Below are positions 8,954 to 17,556 of a stretch of DNA of 39,124 nucleotides, piece after piece. The position numbers and the translations under genes are program-made. Numbering within the stretch: the first letter of the stretch is position 1; each line of letters opens with the position of its first letter. The notes below the pieces were generated by a model. It had not been told where the DNA came from and did not search any database. It worked only from the letters and a program-made list of their open reading frames with translations. Origin of the DNA: an uncultured Geobacter sp. (GTDB lineage: Bacteria; Desulfobacterota; Desulfuromonadia; Geobacterales; DSM-12255); contig CALMBF010000096.1 in the NCBI GenBank assembly GCA_937860145.1, forward strand, positions 1 through 39,124, given 5' to 3'.

Positions 8954-10336
8954 ATGCTTGAACAGAGAATTCTTGCAGAGCTCAAAAACATCGTCGGTAG
9001 CGATAACGTGGCCACCGACCGCCAGGACCTGATCTGCTACGGCTACGACGCCACCCAGATGGAGTTCCTCCCGGACGCCGTGGTCCATCCCGGTTCCGCC
9101 GATGAGGTTGCCCGGGTGCTGAAGCTGTCCAACCGGGAGAAGTTCCCCGTCTTCCCCCGGGGGGCGGGGAGCGGCTTTACCGGCGGCGCCCTCCCCAAAG
9201 GGGGGGGGATCGTCCTGGTGGTGACCCGCCTGAACCGGATCCTGCGCATCGACACGGAGAACCTGGTCGCCGAGGTGGAACCGGGGGTGGTGACGGAGCA
9301 GTTCCAGATCGCGGTGGAGAAGCTCGGCCTCTTCTACCCGCCGGACCCGGCCTCCCTGAAGTTCTCCACCCTCGGCGGCAACGTGGCGGAGAACGCCGGC
9401 GGCCCCCGCTGCGTCAAGTATGGCGTGACCCGGGATTTCGTCATGGGGCTGGAGGTGGTCCTGCCGACGGGGGAGACCATCCGGACCGGCGGCGAGACCT
9501 ACAAGGGGGTGGTGGGGTACGACCTGACCCGCCTCCTCTGCGGCTCGGAGGGGACCCTGGGGGTGATCACCAAGATCATCTTCAAGCTGCTCCCCCTGCC
9601 GGAGGCGAAGAAGACCATGCTGACGGTCTTCGACTCCATCGACGGCGCCGCCAAGGCGGTCTCCACCATCATCGGCGGGAAGATCATCCCCACGACCCTG
9701 GAGTTCATGGACTATGCCACGCTGCAGTGCGTGGAGAAGCGGTTCAACCTGGGAATCCCGGCCAGCGGCCGGGCGGTGCTCCTCATCGAGGTGGACGGCG
9801 ACCGGGACCTGATCGAGAAGCAGGCGGACCGGATCCAGGAGCTGATCGCTCCCCTCGGGCTGGTGGAGTGCAAGGTAGCGAAAGATGCGGCTGAATCGGA
9901 GGCCCTCTGGAAGGTGCGCCGCCTGGTCTCCCCCTCCTTGCGGGACGTGAACCCCGACAAGTTCAACGAGGACATCGTCGTCCCCCGGAGCAAGGTGCCC
10001 GACGTCATCCGGGTCATCGAGAAGATCCAGCAGAAGTACGATATCCCCATCGTCAACTTCGGCCACGCGGGGGACGGCAATATCCATGTGAACGTCATGA
10101 TCGACAAGTCGGTCCCGGGTCAGGAGGAGAAGGCCCACGAGGCGATTGCCGAGGTGTTCCAGGCGGCCCTCGATCTGAACGGCACCATGTCCGGCGAACA
10201 CGGGGTGGGACTGGCCAAGCAGCCGTACATCCACCTGGAGCTGAAGCCGGAGCAGGTGGCGGCGATGCAGGCGATCAAGAAGGCGCTGGACCCGAACAAC
10301 ATACTGAACCCGGGGAAAATGTTTCCGTTAGGATAA
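8954..10336 (+). CDS. glcD: FAD-linked D-lactate/glycolate-type dehydrogenase subunit
   Basis: A 460-residue flavoprotein of the VAO/GlcD family. The N-terminal FAD-binding domain (about 40-220) shows PVFPRGAGSGFTGGALP and the pyrophosphate-binding TLGGNVAENAGGPRCVKYG. The C-terminal oxidase domain carries NFGHAGDGNIHVN and GTMSGEHGVGLAKQ, with active-site His residues. It oxidises a 2-hydroxy acid and hands electrons to the iron-sulphur partner encoded next. D-lactate versus glycolate cannot be settled by sequence; with a LarA homologue upstream I favour lactate. ATG 8954 has AAAGG about 11 nt upstream. The 128 bp before it holds no gene and includes TTTGCGCCTTTGCG. A 218-nt gap with a nested palindrome separates it from the partner gene. 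Confidence 0.9.
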   Translation: MLEQRILAELKNIVGSDNVATDRQDLICYGYDATQMEFLPDAVVHPGSADEVARVLKLSNREKFPVFPRGAGSGFTGGALPKGGGIVLVVTRLNRILRIDTENLVAEVEPGVVTEQFQIAVEKLGLFYPPDPASLKFSTLGGNVAENAGGPRCVKYGVTRDFVMGLEVVLPTGETIRTGGETYKGVVGYDLTRLLCGSEGTLGVITKIIFKLLPLPEAKKTMLTVFDSIDGAAKAVSTIIGGKIIPTTLEFMDYATLQCVEKRFNLGIPASGRAVLLIEVDGDRDLIEKQADRIQELIAPLGLVECKVAKDAAESEALWKVRRLVSPSLRDVNPDKFNEDIVVPRSKVPDVIRVIEKIQQKYDIPIVNFGHAGDGNIHVNVMIDKSVPGQEEKAHEAIAEVFQAALDLNGTMSGEHGVGLAKQPYIHLELKPEQVAAMQAIKKALDPNNILNPGKMFPLG

Positions 10337-10532
10337 GACACGCTTTTGGCGCCATAGCGGGTTTGCGTTCGGCCATGCCTTGTGCGGCGTAGCAATCCCT
10401 CTCTCTATCTCTCCCCCAGAGGGGGAGAGTACGCAATGCCCTCTCCCTTTGGGAGAGGGATAGGGTGAGGGTGGCTACGCCTCCGCGGATGTCCTCCGCA
10501 GACCCACTCTGGCATCCAAAATCGTGTCTTAT
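10333..10532. repeat. Palindromic repeat element split by a second repeat
   Basis: Ends ATAAGACACG (10333-10342) and CGTGTCTTAT (10523-10532) are perfect inverted copies. The arms match imperfectly inward to GGCGTAGC (10386-10393) and GCTACGCC (10474-10481), the same apex as the intact element at 7356-7473. Where that copy has a 3-nt loop this one has 80 nt of other sequence. It starts at the last codons of glcD. Confidence 0.75.
10394..10473. repeat. Two-hairpin REP-type unit inside the palindrome
   Basis: About 80 nt holding two hairpins: TCTCCCCC/GGGGGAGA, and CCCTCTCCC-TTT-GGGAGAGGG followed by ATAGGGTGAGGGT. The CCCTCTCCC/GGGAGAGGG plus GGGTGAGGG pattern is a common bacterial REP sequence. 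It occupies exactly the apex of the surrounding palindrome. Confidence 0.7.
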
Positions 10533-10554
10533 TATAGGTAAAGGCAAAAAAATT

Positions 10555-11841
10555 ATGAGTGAAAAAGATTTCAAAACAGATGCGCTCAAACGTGTCGAGC
10601 AGGAACTGAAGAAATGCGTCAAGTGCGGCGCCTGCCGGGCCCACTGCCCGGCCTTTGCCGCCTTCGGCAAGGAGCCGGCCGTGGCGCGGGGGAAGGTCGC
10701 CCTCTGCCAGCACCTCCTCAAGGGGGACATCGAGCTGGATGACGCCACCTATGCGGCCATGTCCAAGTGCCTTCTCTGCGGCAGCTGCGTGGAGAAGTGT
10801 CCGAACGACGTGCCGACCGACGAGATCGTCATGGTCGCCCGGGAAGCCCTGGCCCGCCAGCGGGGTCTGACCACCTTCCATGCCGCCGTGGGGAGGGTGA
10901 TCCGCAACCGTTCCCTGATGAAGTTCGGCGCCGCGGCTGCCCGGGTCCTCGGTCCCCTCTTCTTCAGGAAGGTGCCGGAAACCTCGGGCCTGCGCCTCCG
11001 TTTTCCCCTCCCCTTCGTCGGGGGCAAGCGGCATATCCCGCCCCTTGCCAAGACGCCGTTCCTGGAGCGCCACCCCGAGGTCATACCGGGGGAACCGGGG
11101 AAGCCGCGGATCGTCTTCTTCGTCGGCTGCATGACCAATTTCTGCTACCCCCAGGTGGGGGAGGCGACCCTGGCCCTGTTCCGGCACCTGGGGTGCACGG
11201 TGATCATCCCGAAGAACCAGCAGTGCTGCGGGCTTCCCGGCATGTCCGGCGGTGACCTGGAGACGGTGCGGGGGCTGGCGGAGAAGAACCTGGCCGAACT
11301 GGAACGGTACGAGGCCGATTACATCATGACCGCCTGCGCCACCTGCGGCGGAGCACTGCACAAGTTCTACCCCAATCTCGTCGGCAAGCGTCACCCCGAC
11401 CTGGCAGCGCGGCTGCAGGCGATCGCCGCCAAGACCGTCGATGCCGCCCAGCTTCTTCAAAAACTGGGGCTGAACCCGGAAGAGACCGGCGCCGGTGGCG
11501 ACGTGCGCATCACCTACCACGATCCCTGTCACCTGCGGACCAGGTCGATCACCAGGCAGCCCCGGGAGCTGCTCGCCGGCACCCCCGGGGTCGAACTGAC
11601 GGAGATGGAGGGGGCCGACAGGTGCTGCGGCCTCGGCGGTACCTTCAATGTCTATCACTACGACACGTCCATGCAGATCAATGCCGCCAAGAGCGACGCC
11701 ATCATCAGGACCGGCGCGACCGCCGTCGTCACCGGCTGCCCCGGCTGCATGATGCAGCTTTCCGACGGGCTCAAGCAGCGCGGCTCGGCGGTGAAAGTGG
11801 TCCACACCGTGGAGGTCCTGGCGAGAAAACTGCGCCGCTGA
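10555..11841 (+). CDS. glcF: Iron-sulphur subunit of the D-lactate/glycolate-type oxidase
   Basis: A 428-residue GlcF/LldE-like protein. Two [4Fe-4S] ferredoxin motifs lie near the N-terminus: CVKCGACRAHCP (about residues 21-32) and CLLCGSCVEKCPNDVP (about 74-89). Two CCG domains follow: GCMTNFCYPQ with NQQCCGLPG, and DPCHLRT with RCCGLGG and GCPGCMMQ. It would take electrons from the flavoprotein GlcD and pass them to quinone or another membrane acceptor; it has no membrane helix itself. I chose ATG 10555, since upstream in-frame codons run back through the palindromic repeat. AAAGG lies 11 nt upstream. A hairpin and a new promoter follow, so it probably ends the lactate-type unit. Confidence 0.9.
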   Translation: MSEKDFKTDALKRVEQELKKCVKCGACRAHCPAFAAFGKEPAVARGKVALCQHLLKGDIELDDATYAAMSKCLLCGSCVEKCPNDVPTDEIVMVAREALARQRGLTTFHAAVGRVIRNRSLMKFGAAAARVLGPLFFRKVPETSGLRLRFPLPFVGGKRHIPPLAKTPFLERHPEVIPGEPGKPRIVFFVGCMTNFCYPQVGEATLALFRHLGCTVIIPKNQQCCGLPGMSGGDLETVRGLAEKNLAELERYEADYIMTACATCGGALHKFYPNLVGKRHPDLAARLQAIAAKTVDAAQLLQKLGLNPEETGAGGDVRITYHDPCHLRTRSITRQPRELLAGTPGVELTEMEGADRCCGLGGTFNVYHYDTSMQINAAKSDAIIRTGATAVVTGCPGCMMQLSDGLKQRGSAVKVVHTVEVLARKLRR

Positions 11842-11859
11842 CCTATTCCCTACTATAAT

Positions 11860-11895
11860 GGTGGTTGATTCCAATGTTTATGGGGATCAGCCACC
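11860..11895 (+). terminator. Hairpin after glcF, weak terminator candidate
   Basis: GGTGGTTGATTCC (11860-11872) pairs with GGGATCAGCCACC (within 11882-11895) allowing G-U pairs. No T-run follows directly, so termination would be weak. Confidence 0.4.
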
Positions 11896-11926
11896 TCCCT
11901 TCCAACCCCCTGTTTGTAAATAATTA

Positions 11927-11955
11927 TTGACAGTTTATTCTTAAATCAGTATTTT
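11927..11955 (+). promoter_or_regulatory. Strong sigma-70-like promoter of the XRE-cupin gene
   Basis: A perfect TTGACA (11927-11932), a 17-nt spacer and TATTTT (11950-11955) in a very AT-rich stretch. Predicted transcription starts near 11962. Confidence 0.65.
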
Positions 11956-11962
11956 TAGCCGC

Positions 11963-11981
11963 AATAAAAACGGGTTTTATT
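11963..11981 (+). promoter_or_regulatory. Candidate operator of the XRE-cupin regulator
   Basis: The inverted repeat AATAAAA-ACGGG-TTTTATT lies just downstream of the predicted transcription start and 30 nt before the regulator's own ATG. Its place suits autorepression. I saw no second copy before neighbouring genes. Confidence 0.45.
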
Positions 11982-12010
11982 CCCTGCGTATACAGCGAGA
12001 ACGGCTACTA

Positions 12011-12574
12011 ATGTCTGAATATAATATCGGCTCGAAAATCAAGAAGCTGCGCCTGGCAAAAAAGCTCACTCTTCAGGCTGTTGCCAGGGAAACCGGCTTT
12101 TCTCCCGCGCTGATCTCCCAGATCGAAAATAATAACGTTTCCCCCCCCATCGCCACTCTCTCCAAAATAGCCAAGTTTTTCGATGTGAAGATCGGCATGT
12201 TCTTTACCGAGGACGAGGAGGAGTATCGCTACGAGGTGGTCCGCCGTGCCGAGCGCAAGCTCATCCCCCGGGTCATCTCCCGCGCCGGCACCAGCCAGGG
12301 CTACTCCTACGAATCCCTCTCCTTCCGCAAGCAGAACAAGAAGATGGAGCCGTTCCTCCTCTCCGTGACCGAGAAGGTTGCCGAGGAGAACACCTACAGC
12401 CATGACGGTGAGGAGTTCCTCTATGTCATGAAGGGGACGGCAGAGCTCCTGCTGGAGGACGAGAGGATTACCCTCGAAGAAGAAGATTGCGTGTATTTCG
12501 ACTCATCCCTCAGGCACCGGCTTCTTTCCAAAGATGGCGAAGAGGTGAGGGTGCTTGCCGTTGTGACCCGTTAG
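12011..12574 (+). CDS. XRE-family regulator with C-terminal cupin sensor domain
   Basis: A 187-residue protein with an N-terminal helix-turn-helix (about 6-60; IGSKIKKLRLAKKLTLQAVA, then the recognition helix SPALISQIENNNVSPPIATL) and a C-terminal cupin (about 110-185; ENTYSHDGEEFLYVMKG, then YFDSSLRHRLLS). This is the PuuR/SutR-like architecture in which a small molecule or metal binds the cupin and changes DNA binding. The ligand is unknown. It has its own promoter and lies directly upstream of the carboxylase/mutase genes and downstream of the oxidase pair, so it may control either. The ribosome site is weak. Cytoplasmic. Ordinary length for the family. Confidence 0.88.
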   Translation: MSEYNIGSKIKKLRLAKKLTLQAVARETGFSPALISQIENNNVSPPIATLSKIAKFFDVKIGMFFTEDEEEYRYEVVRRAERKLIPRVISRAGTSQGYSYESLSFRKQNKKMEPFLLSVTEKVAEENTYSHDGEEFLYVMKGTAELLLEDERITLEEEDCVYFDSSLRHRLLSKDGEEVRVLAVVTR

Positions 12575-12653
12575 TGACAATCGCTTAAAATCCGACAGAC
12601 AATCCCTGTTCGTACTACAGTAGAAAAATCCAATGACCGGAAGGAAGATGGAG

Positions 12654-14378
12654 ATGTCAAAAAATGCTGTCAAGCCACTGCTGAAGAACCCGTTTGATCC
12701 ACCCGAGAAGGTCGAGTTCACGATTCCCGGTGAGATATCCCGGACCACCGGCGGCTACGAAGAGGCGATGCAGGAGGGGTACGACCTCATCCAGCGCCCG
12801 ATCAAGTCGGTCAAGGTCGACCAGATCGAGAAGCAGCACTTCAAGAAACGGATGACCGTCTGGGAGCGCCTGTCGGTGCTCTCCGGCGAGAAGCCGAATG
12901 TCCTCTACCAGAACTGGGGGAAGAACCTCGATGGTGCCTCCCTGGTCACCGCCATCCTCAACATCGGCGGCCGGGACGTTGCCGTGTACGGTCACGATTT
13001 CACCGTCCGTGCCGGTTCCATCGACGCCACCAACGGTCGCAAGCTTGCCAACCTGTTCCGCCTCGCCGGGGAGAAGGGGATCCCCCTCATCGGCATGAAC
13101 GACTCGGCCGGTGCGTTCGTCCCCGCCGGGGTCGGCGGCCTTGACGGCTATGCCGAGGCATTCACCGCCCTGCGCAAGATCAGCGGCGTCGTCCCCTCCA
13201 TCATGTGCATGTTCGGCTTCAATGCCGGCGGTGGCTCCTACCTGCCCCGCCAGGGCTCCTTCGTCATCCAGCCGGCCGACACCTTCTTCGGCCTGACCGG
13301 CCCGGGGGTCGTCAAGTCCGTTCTCGGTGAGGACATCACCCCCGAGGAGCTGGGCGGGCCGAAGGTACACGGCAAGTCCGGCGTCGCCGACCTGACCGTG
13401 GCCGACGAGGTCGCCGCCCTCCGTACCGCGGTGCGCCTCCTCTCCTACATCCCGGACAACAACAGCGTGCTCGCCCCCTTCCAGGAGACCAGCGACCCGC
13501 TCGACCGGAAGACCTGGGAGATCAACACCCTGTTGAAAAAGGCCTTCAACTCGCCGACCGGTTTCAATACCCCCTTCGACATCTCGATCATCATCCAGCA
13601 GATCTGCGACCATGGCGACTATTTCGAACTGCAGCCGGAGCGCGCCAAGGAGGCGGTCACCGCGTTCGGCCGTATCGGCGGCCAGGTCGTCGGCTTCGTC
13701 GCCAACAACTCGGCCGTTGCCTCGGGCCAGATCGACTGCGACTCGGCCCTGAAGATCGCCCGGTTCAACCGCTTCTGCAACCTCTACAACATCCCGATGG
13801 TCTTCATGGAAGACACCACCGGCTTCCTCCCGGGCCGGGAGCAGGAGTCCCGCGGCATCGTCCAGGCCGGCCGCTCCATGCTCGACTCCATCGTCGACAT
13901 CCGCACGCCGCGCATCCTGCTGATCATCCGCAACGCCTTCGGTGGTGCCTACGCCTCCTACAACAACTACCCCACCGGCGCCGACCTGGTGCTGGCACTC
14001 CCCACCACCCGCCTGGCGGTCATGGGGCCGGCCGGCAAGGAGTTCGTCTACAAGGACGAACTGCGCAAGATCCGTGGCGAAGCCGCCAGCCTGGCCAAGA
14101 AGGGTGCCGAGGAGAGAATTGCCGCCGGCATGGAAGGCGGCGCTGCCAAGAAGGATGCCGAGCGGGAGGCTGCCGAGTGGCTCAAGGCCCAGGAGACCGC
14201 CCTCAATCTCCGCTACGAGAAAGAGCTGATGAACCCGAAAGAGGGTCTTGCCCTCGGCTCCATCTCGTCCATTGTCATGCCGACCGACCTGCGCCAGGTC
14301 CTTGGGGAGAACATCGCCTTCCTCATGCGTCACTACAAGGCAGTCCCCATGGGCGGACCGCAGCGGGAGTTCCACTAG
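12654..14378 (+). CDS. Acyl-CoA carboxylase, divergent carboxyltransferase subunit
   Basis: A 574-residue crotonase-fold carboxyltransferase. The N-terminal half shows [11 protein letters not shown], the oxyanion segment [17 protein letters not shown] and [10 protein letters not shown]; the C-terminal half shows [31 protein letters not shown] and [14 protein letters not shown]. It would move carboxyl from carboxybiotin to an acyl-CoA. Propionyl-CoA is the likely substrate because mutase and epimerase follow. It departs from standard PccB: the Asp after GGAY is Ala here (about residue 434), and the C-terminal part holds an extra charged stretch (about 470-525), which makes it some 50 residues longer than usual. 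ATG 12654 was chosen because AAGGA lies 8 nt before it; two earlier in-frame ATGs (12633, 12648) have worse spacing. Confidence 0.82.
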   Translation: MSKNAVKPLLKNPFDPPEKVEFTIPGEISRTTGGYEEAMQEGYDLIQRPIKSVKVDQIEKQHFKKRMTVWERLSVLSGEKPNVLYQNWGKNLDGASLVTAILNIGGRDVAVYGHDFTVRAGSIDATNGRKLANLFRLAGEKGIPLIGMNDSAGAFVPAGVGGLDGYAEAFTALRKISGVVPSIMCMFGFNAGGGSYLPRQGSFVIQPADTFFGLTGPGVVKSVLGEDITPEELGGPKVHGKSGVADLTVADEVAALRTAVRLLSYIPDNNSVLAPFQETSDPLDRKTWEINTLLKKAFNSPTGFNTPFDISIIIQQICDHGDYFELQPERAKEAVTAFGRIGGQVVGFVANNSAVASGQIDCDSALKIARFNRFCNLYNIPMVFMEDTTGFLPGREQESRGIVQAGRSMLDSIVDIRTPRILLIIRNAFGGAYASYNNYPTGADLVLALPTTRLAVMGPAGKEFVYKDELRKIRGEAASLAKKGAEERIAAGMEGGAAKKDAEREAAEWLKAQETALNLRYEKELMNPKEGLALGSISSIVMPTDLRQVLGENIAFLMRHYKAVPMGGPQREFH

Positions 14379-14385
14379 AAAAATA

Positions 14386-14476
14386 ACCTGCCACAGGGGC
14401 GCGGGAAAACGGACGGGCAGCGAGAGGCATGTCCCCGACTGCTTCCTGCCCTGTGCCCTGGCGGCGGATTCCAGGT
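14386..14476 (+). other. Intercistronic region with possible hairpins
   Basis: The 130-nt gap between carboxyltransferase and biotin carboxylase genes contains alternative stems (GGGCAG/CTGCCC; CACAGGG/CCCTGTG; ACCTG/CAGGT) that compete with each other. No T-run is placed to terminate until TTTTTTG near 14485. Confidence 0.35.
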
Positions 14477-14508
14477 TTTGACTATTTTTTGATTGGAGAT
14501 AGAGACAT

Positions 14509-17388
14509 ATGAACGACCTCTACATGAACAACCCCCTGATTCACCGCGATCGCCGGCTGGGTAACTCCCCGTCCGAGTGGGTCCGCTCGTTTGCCTGTGA
14601 GGATCTGAAACCGCTCATCGTCTGTCGTGGTCCCATTCGTAAGGAAGCCATGGATGTTTTCGAGGAGATGGGGATCACCCACTACGGTATCCTCCTCTCC
14701 GAGAAGGACTCCATCGTCTATGCCAATGCCCTGGCTCCGGAGCTGCGCCAGCTGACCGATTCCAACCGCGTTCACCGGGTGCCCGACTACACCGGCGCCA
14801 GCAAGGAGGAGCGGGTCGAGCGGATCGGCCAGATCATCCAGATCGCCAAGGATAACGGGTACGACTCCATCTTCGCCGGCTACGGTTTCATGGCCGAGGA
14901 CGAGGAGTTCGTCGCCGAGATCGAGAAGGCCGGTCTCTCCTTCATGGGGCCCAACTCCCGCACCCAGGCCGATGCCGGCAAGAAGGACGAGGCGAAGCGG
15001 ACCGCCCTGGCAGTAGGGGTCAGCGTCACCCCCGGCATCAACAACGTGACGGCCCGCACCCTGGTGAAGAAGCACGGTACCCGGGAGAAACTGCTGTCCC
15101 TGGCAAAGGCCGAGGGGATCGAGCTTGACCCTAAGGTGGCGAAGGACACGAAGCTTTCCCTGGAGGACCTTGCGGACGAGATCCTCTACGCCTCCTACGA
15201 GAAGGGGCTCGACCTCTATACCATCGAGGAGCTGAGTGCCCAGGTCCAGGTCGAAGTCGAGAACATGTTCCGGGAGTACCCGGGGAGCCGGATCCGCCTG
15301 AAAGCCATCGGCGGCGGTGGGGGCAAGGGGCAGCGGATCCTCGGCGCCTCCCTGCTGACGGCCAAGAACCCCACGGACAAGCAGATCAAGGAGGCCGCCG
15401 CCGAAACGCCGACCCTGGTGCGCGAGGTCCTGAACGAGGTCAAGGCCAACGGCGTGGGGGACAACAAGAACGTCCTGATCGAGCTGAACATCGAGCAGAC
15501 CCGCCACAACGAGATCCAGCTGGTCGGCAACGGCGAGTGGTGCGTGTCCCTGGGTGGCCGCGACTGCTCCCTGCAGATGCACGAGCAGAAGCTGCTGGAG
15601 ATCTCCGTGACCCAGGAAGGTCTGGCCGCTGCCATCGAGACGGCGAAGAAGGCCGGCCGCAAGGCAGAGGTGAAGGCCCTGGAGAGCGACCTCAAGGTCC
15701 TCAAGCGGATGGAGGAGGATTCCACTAAGTTCGGCCAGGCCGTCGGCCTCGATTCCGCCTCCACCTTCGAGTGCATCGTCGACCGGGACCGCTACTACTT
15801 CATGGAGGTGAACACCCGGATCCAGGTGGAGCACCGGGTCTCGGAGCTCTGCTACTCCCTCAAGTTCACCAACCCGAAGGACAAGAACGACTTTTTCATC
15901 GTCGAATCACTGGTGGAGGCCATGGCCCTGCTGGTGAAGCACAAGAAGCGGCTTCCCAAGCCGGAGCGGGTCCCCCGTTTCGGCGCCGGCGCCGAAGCCC
16001 GGCTCAACGCCACCGATGCCTCCCTCTCCCCCCATGCCGGCGGCATGATCCGCTACTGGTCAGCACCCATCGAGGGGGAGATCCGCGACGACCAGGGGAT
16101 CTGCCTGAAGAACCCGGACACGGGGATGTTCATGCGCTACAAGGTGGCCGGCGCCTATGACTCCAACATCGCCCTGCTCCTCACCAAGGGTGAGGACCGT
16201 CTCGACAGCTACCAGCACCTGGCCAAGGTCCTGGGTAAGACGACCCTGCGCGGTACCGACCTGGCCACCAACCTGGAGTTCCACTACGGTCTGGTCAACT
16301 GGTTCCTCGGTCAGAACGTCATGGCCAAGCCGACCACCCGCTTCGTCGTCCCCTACCTCACCCTGGTCGGCCAGCTGAAGGAAGAGGCGGGCAAGCTCGA
16401 CACCGTGGCGGCCTTCCTGCAGCTGAAGAAGCACTATGCCAAGAAGATGGCCGAGCAGTTCCCCGACGATTCCAAGATCGCCAAGGAGATGTCGGCAATC
16501 CTCGACCGGAAGGGGACCCTCGTCACCCGCCCCATGGACAAGCTCCTGGAAGACCCGCACCTCCTCGCCGGCTGGCTCTCCATCAACCGGAAGAATTTCA
16601 CCATGGAAAAGGGGAAGGTGGTCTGGCACGACAACCCCTTCGTCATCCTCGCCGACACCTACGACTACCTGAACATGGCCTTCGATCCGGCCGCCCCGGC
16701 TGCCGAGGTGATCTGGAGCCACGACAACGACCTGCTCCAGAAGGGGCTCCGTTTCTACACCACCCTCTCCGAGCGCTTCAAGCTCGGGCTCCACGAGTTT
16801 GACAAGCTCTCTGCCCTGCTGGCCAAGGAGAAGCCGCAGAATGGCTTCTCCCCCGAGGAGTGGGTCGAGATCCAGTCGGCCCACATGGGCTTCGAGGCCG
16901 GGCTGGAACTGCTCGGGATGCTCTTCCTCGTTGCCGAGCATGTCAAGTTCTGGGACTTCAGGGTGGAAGAGGATCTGGAAGTCACGATTCCCGACTACCT
17001 CCACGATGCCGAACTGCAGACCCGGATGAAGAAGATCCTGGTGCCGCCGCCGGCCACCAAGGCCGACGAGATCGTCGCCGTCTGCGGCGGGATGTACTAC
17101 GGCCAGGAGGCTCCCGGCCTTCCCCCCTTCGTTGCCGAGGGGATGCACTTCGAGAAGGGGCAGGCGCTCTACATCATCGAGGTCATGAAGATGTTCAACA
17201 CCGTCCGGGCCACCTTCTCCGGTACCATCGACAAGATCATCATGCAGGGTGCCGACGGCAGCATCGTCCAGAAAGGGCAGCCGCTCTTCAAGGTCACCCC
17301 GGACGAGAAGTTCGTGGAAGTCGATCCGGAAGAGCTCAAGCAGCTGAAGCGTGAGAGGACCATCGCCTACCTGAAGGCGATCGTCTAG
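14509..17388 (+). CDS. Atypical biotin carboxylase fused to a biotin carrier domain
   Basis: A 959-residue protein. Residues about 33-175 form the biotin-carboxylase N-domain (IFAGYGFMAEDEEF, FMGPNSRTQADAG). The ATP-grasp glycine loop is KAIGGGGGKGQR at about 265-276, followed by TRHNEIQLVG and GGRDCSLQMHEQK; the catalytic segment FMEVNTRIQVEHRV lies near 431-444. The C-terminus is a biotinyl domain with the biotin Lys in EVMKMF (Lys 894). Unusual points: about 60 extra residues between VTPG and the glycine loop, and roughly 300 residues of unassigned middle region before the carrier. Its length greatly exceeds ordinary AccC (about 450) or AccA3/PccA-type fusions (about 600-670). It should load CO2 onto biotin for the carboxyltransferase encoded upstream. 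ATG 14509 has GGAGAT about 9 nt upstream. Confidence 0.85.
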   Translation: MNDLYMNNPLIHRDRRLGNSPSEWVRSFACEDLKPLIVCRGPIRKEAMDVFEEMGITHYGILLSEKDSIVYANALAPELRQLTDSNRVHRVPDYTGASKEERVERIGQIIQIAKDNGYDSIFAGYGFMAEDEEFVAEIEKAGLSFMGPNSRTQADAGKKDEAKRTALAVGVSVTPGINNVTARTLVKKHGTREKLLSLAKAEGIELDPKVAKDTKLSLEDLADEILYASYEKGLDLYTIEELSAQVQVEVENMFREYPGSRIRLKAIGGGGGKGQRILGASLLTAKNPTDKQIKEAAAETPTLVREVLNEVKANGVGDNKNVLIELNIEQTRHNEIQLVGNGEWCVSLGGRDCSLQMHEQKLLEISVTQEGLAAAIETAKKAGRKAEVKALESDLKVLKRMEEDSTKFGQAVGLDSASTFECIVDRDRYYFMEVNTRIQVEHRVSELCYSLKFTNPKDKNDFFIVESLVEAMALLVKHKKRLPKPERVPRFGAGAEARLNATDASLSPHAGGMIRYWSAPIEGEIRDDQGICLKNPDTGMFMRYKVAGAYDSNIALLLTKGEDRLDSYQHLAKVLGKTTLRGTDLATNLEFHYGLVNWFLGQNVMAKPTTRFVVPYLTLVGQLKEEAGKLDTVAAFLQLKKHYAKKMAEQFPDDSKIAKEMSAILDRKGTLVTRPMDKLLEDPHLLAGWLSINRKNFTMEKGKVVWHDNPFVILADTYDYLNMAFDPAAPAAEVIWSHDNDLLQKGLRFYTTLSERFKLGLHEFDKLSALLAKEKPQNGFSPEEWVEIQSAHMGFEAGLELLGMLFLVAEHVKFWDFRVEEDLEVTIPDYLHDAELQTRMKKILVPPPATKADEIVAVCGGMYYGQEAPGLPPFVAEGMHFEKGQALYIIEVMKMFNTVRATFSGTIDKIIMQGADGSIVQKGQPLFKVTPDEKFVEVDPEELKQLKRERTIAYLKAIV

Positions 17389-17405
17389 GCTCGGGACGGA
17401 TGGGA

Positions 17406-17430
17406 GGTCTGGCGGCCATGTCGCCAGACC
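17406..17430 (+). other. Perfect intercistronic hairpin
   Basis: GGTCTGGCG and CGCCAGACC form a 9-bp stem with a 7-nt loop 17 nt after the carboxylase stop. No T-run follows, so a role in mRNA processing or protection is likelier than termination. Confidence 0.6.
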
Positions 17431-17556
17431 GGCCGCGCTGCCTGTCGCCCGATCATTGTCCGCTGCCGTGTTGCATTTGGAACCGTTCAGTGGTTGAATT
17501 ACTGTGTCGGTGCGAAATTCCTGCCTCATACACATACAAACGCACAGGAGGATGTC

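Noticed and set aside
10405-11874. 489-codon minus-strand frame over glcF
   Set aside because: Shadow of glcF; the opposite strand carries all ferredoxin and CCG motifs.
12657-14375. 572-codon minus-strand frame covering the whole carboxyltransferase gene
   Set aside because: GC-rich codon use leaves the opposite strand open; composition is low-complexity and the plus-strand protein is clearly real.
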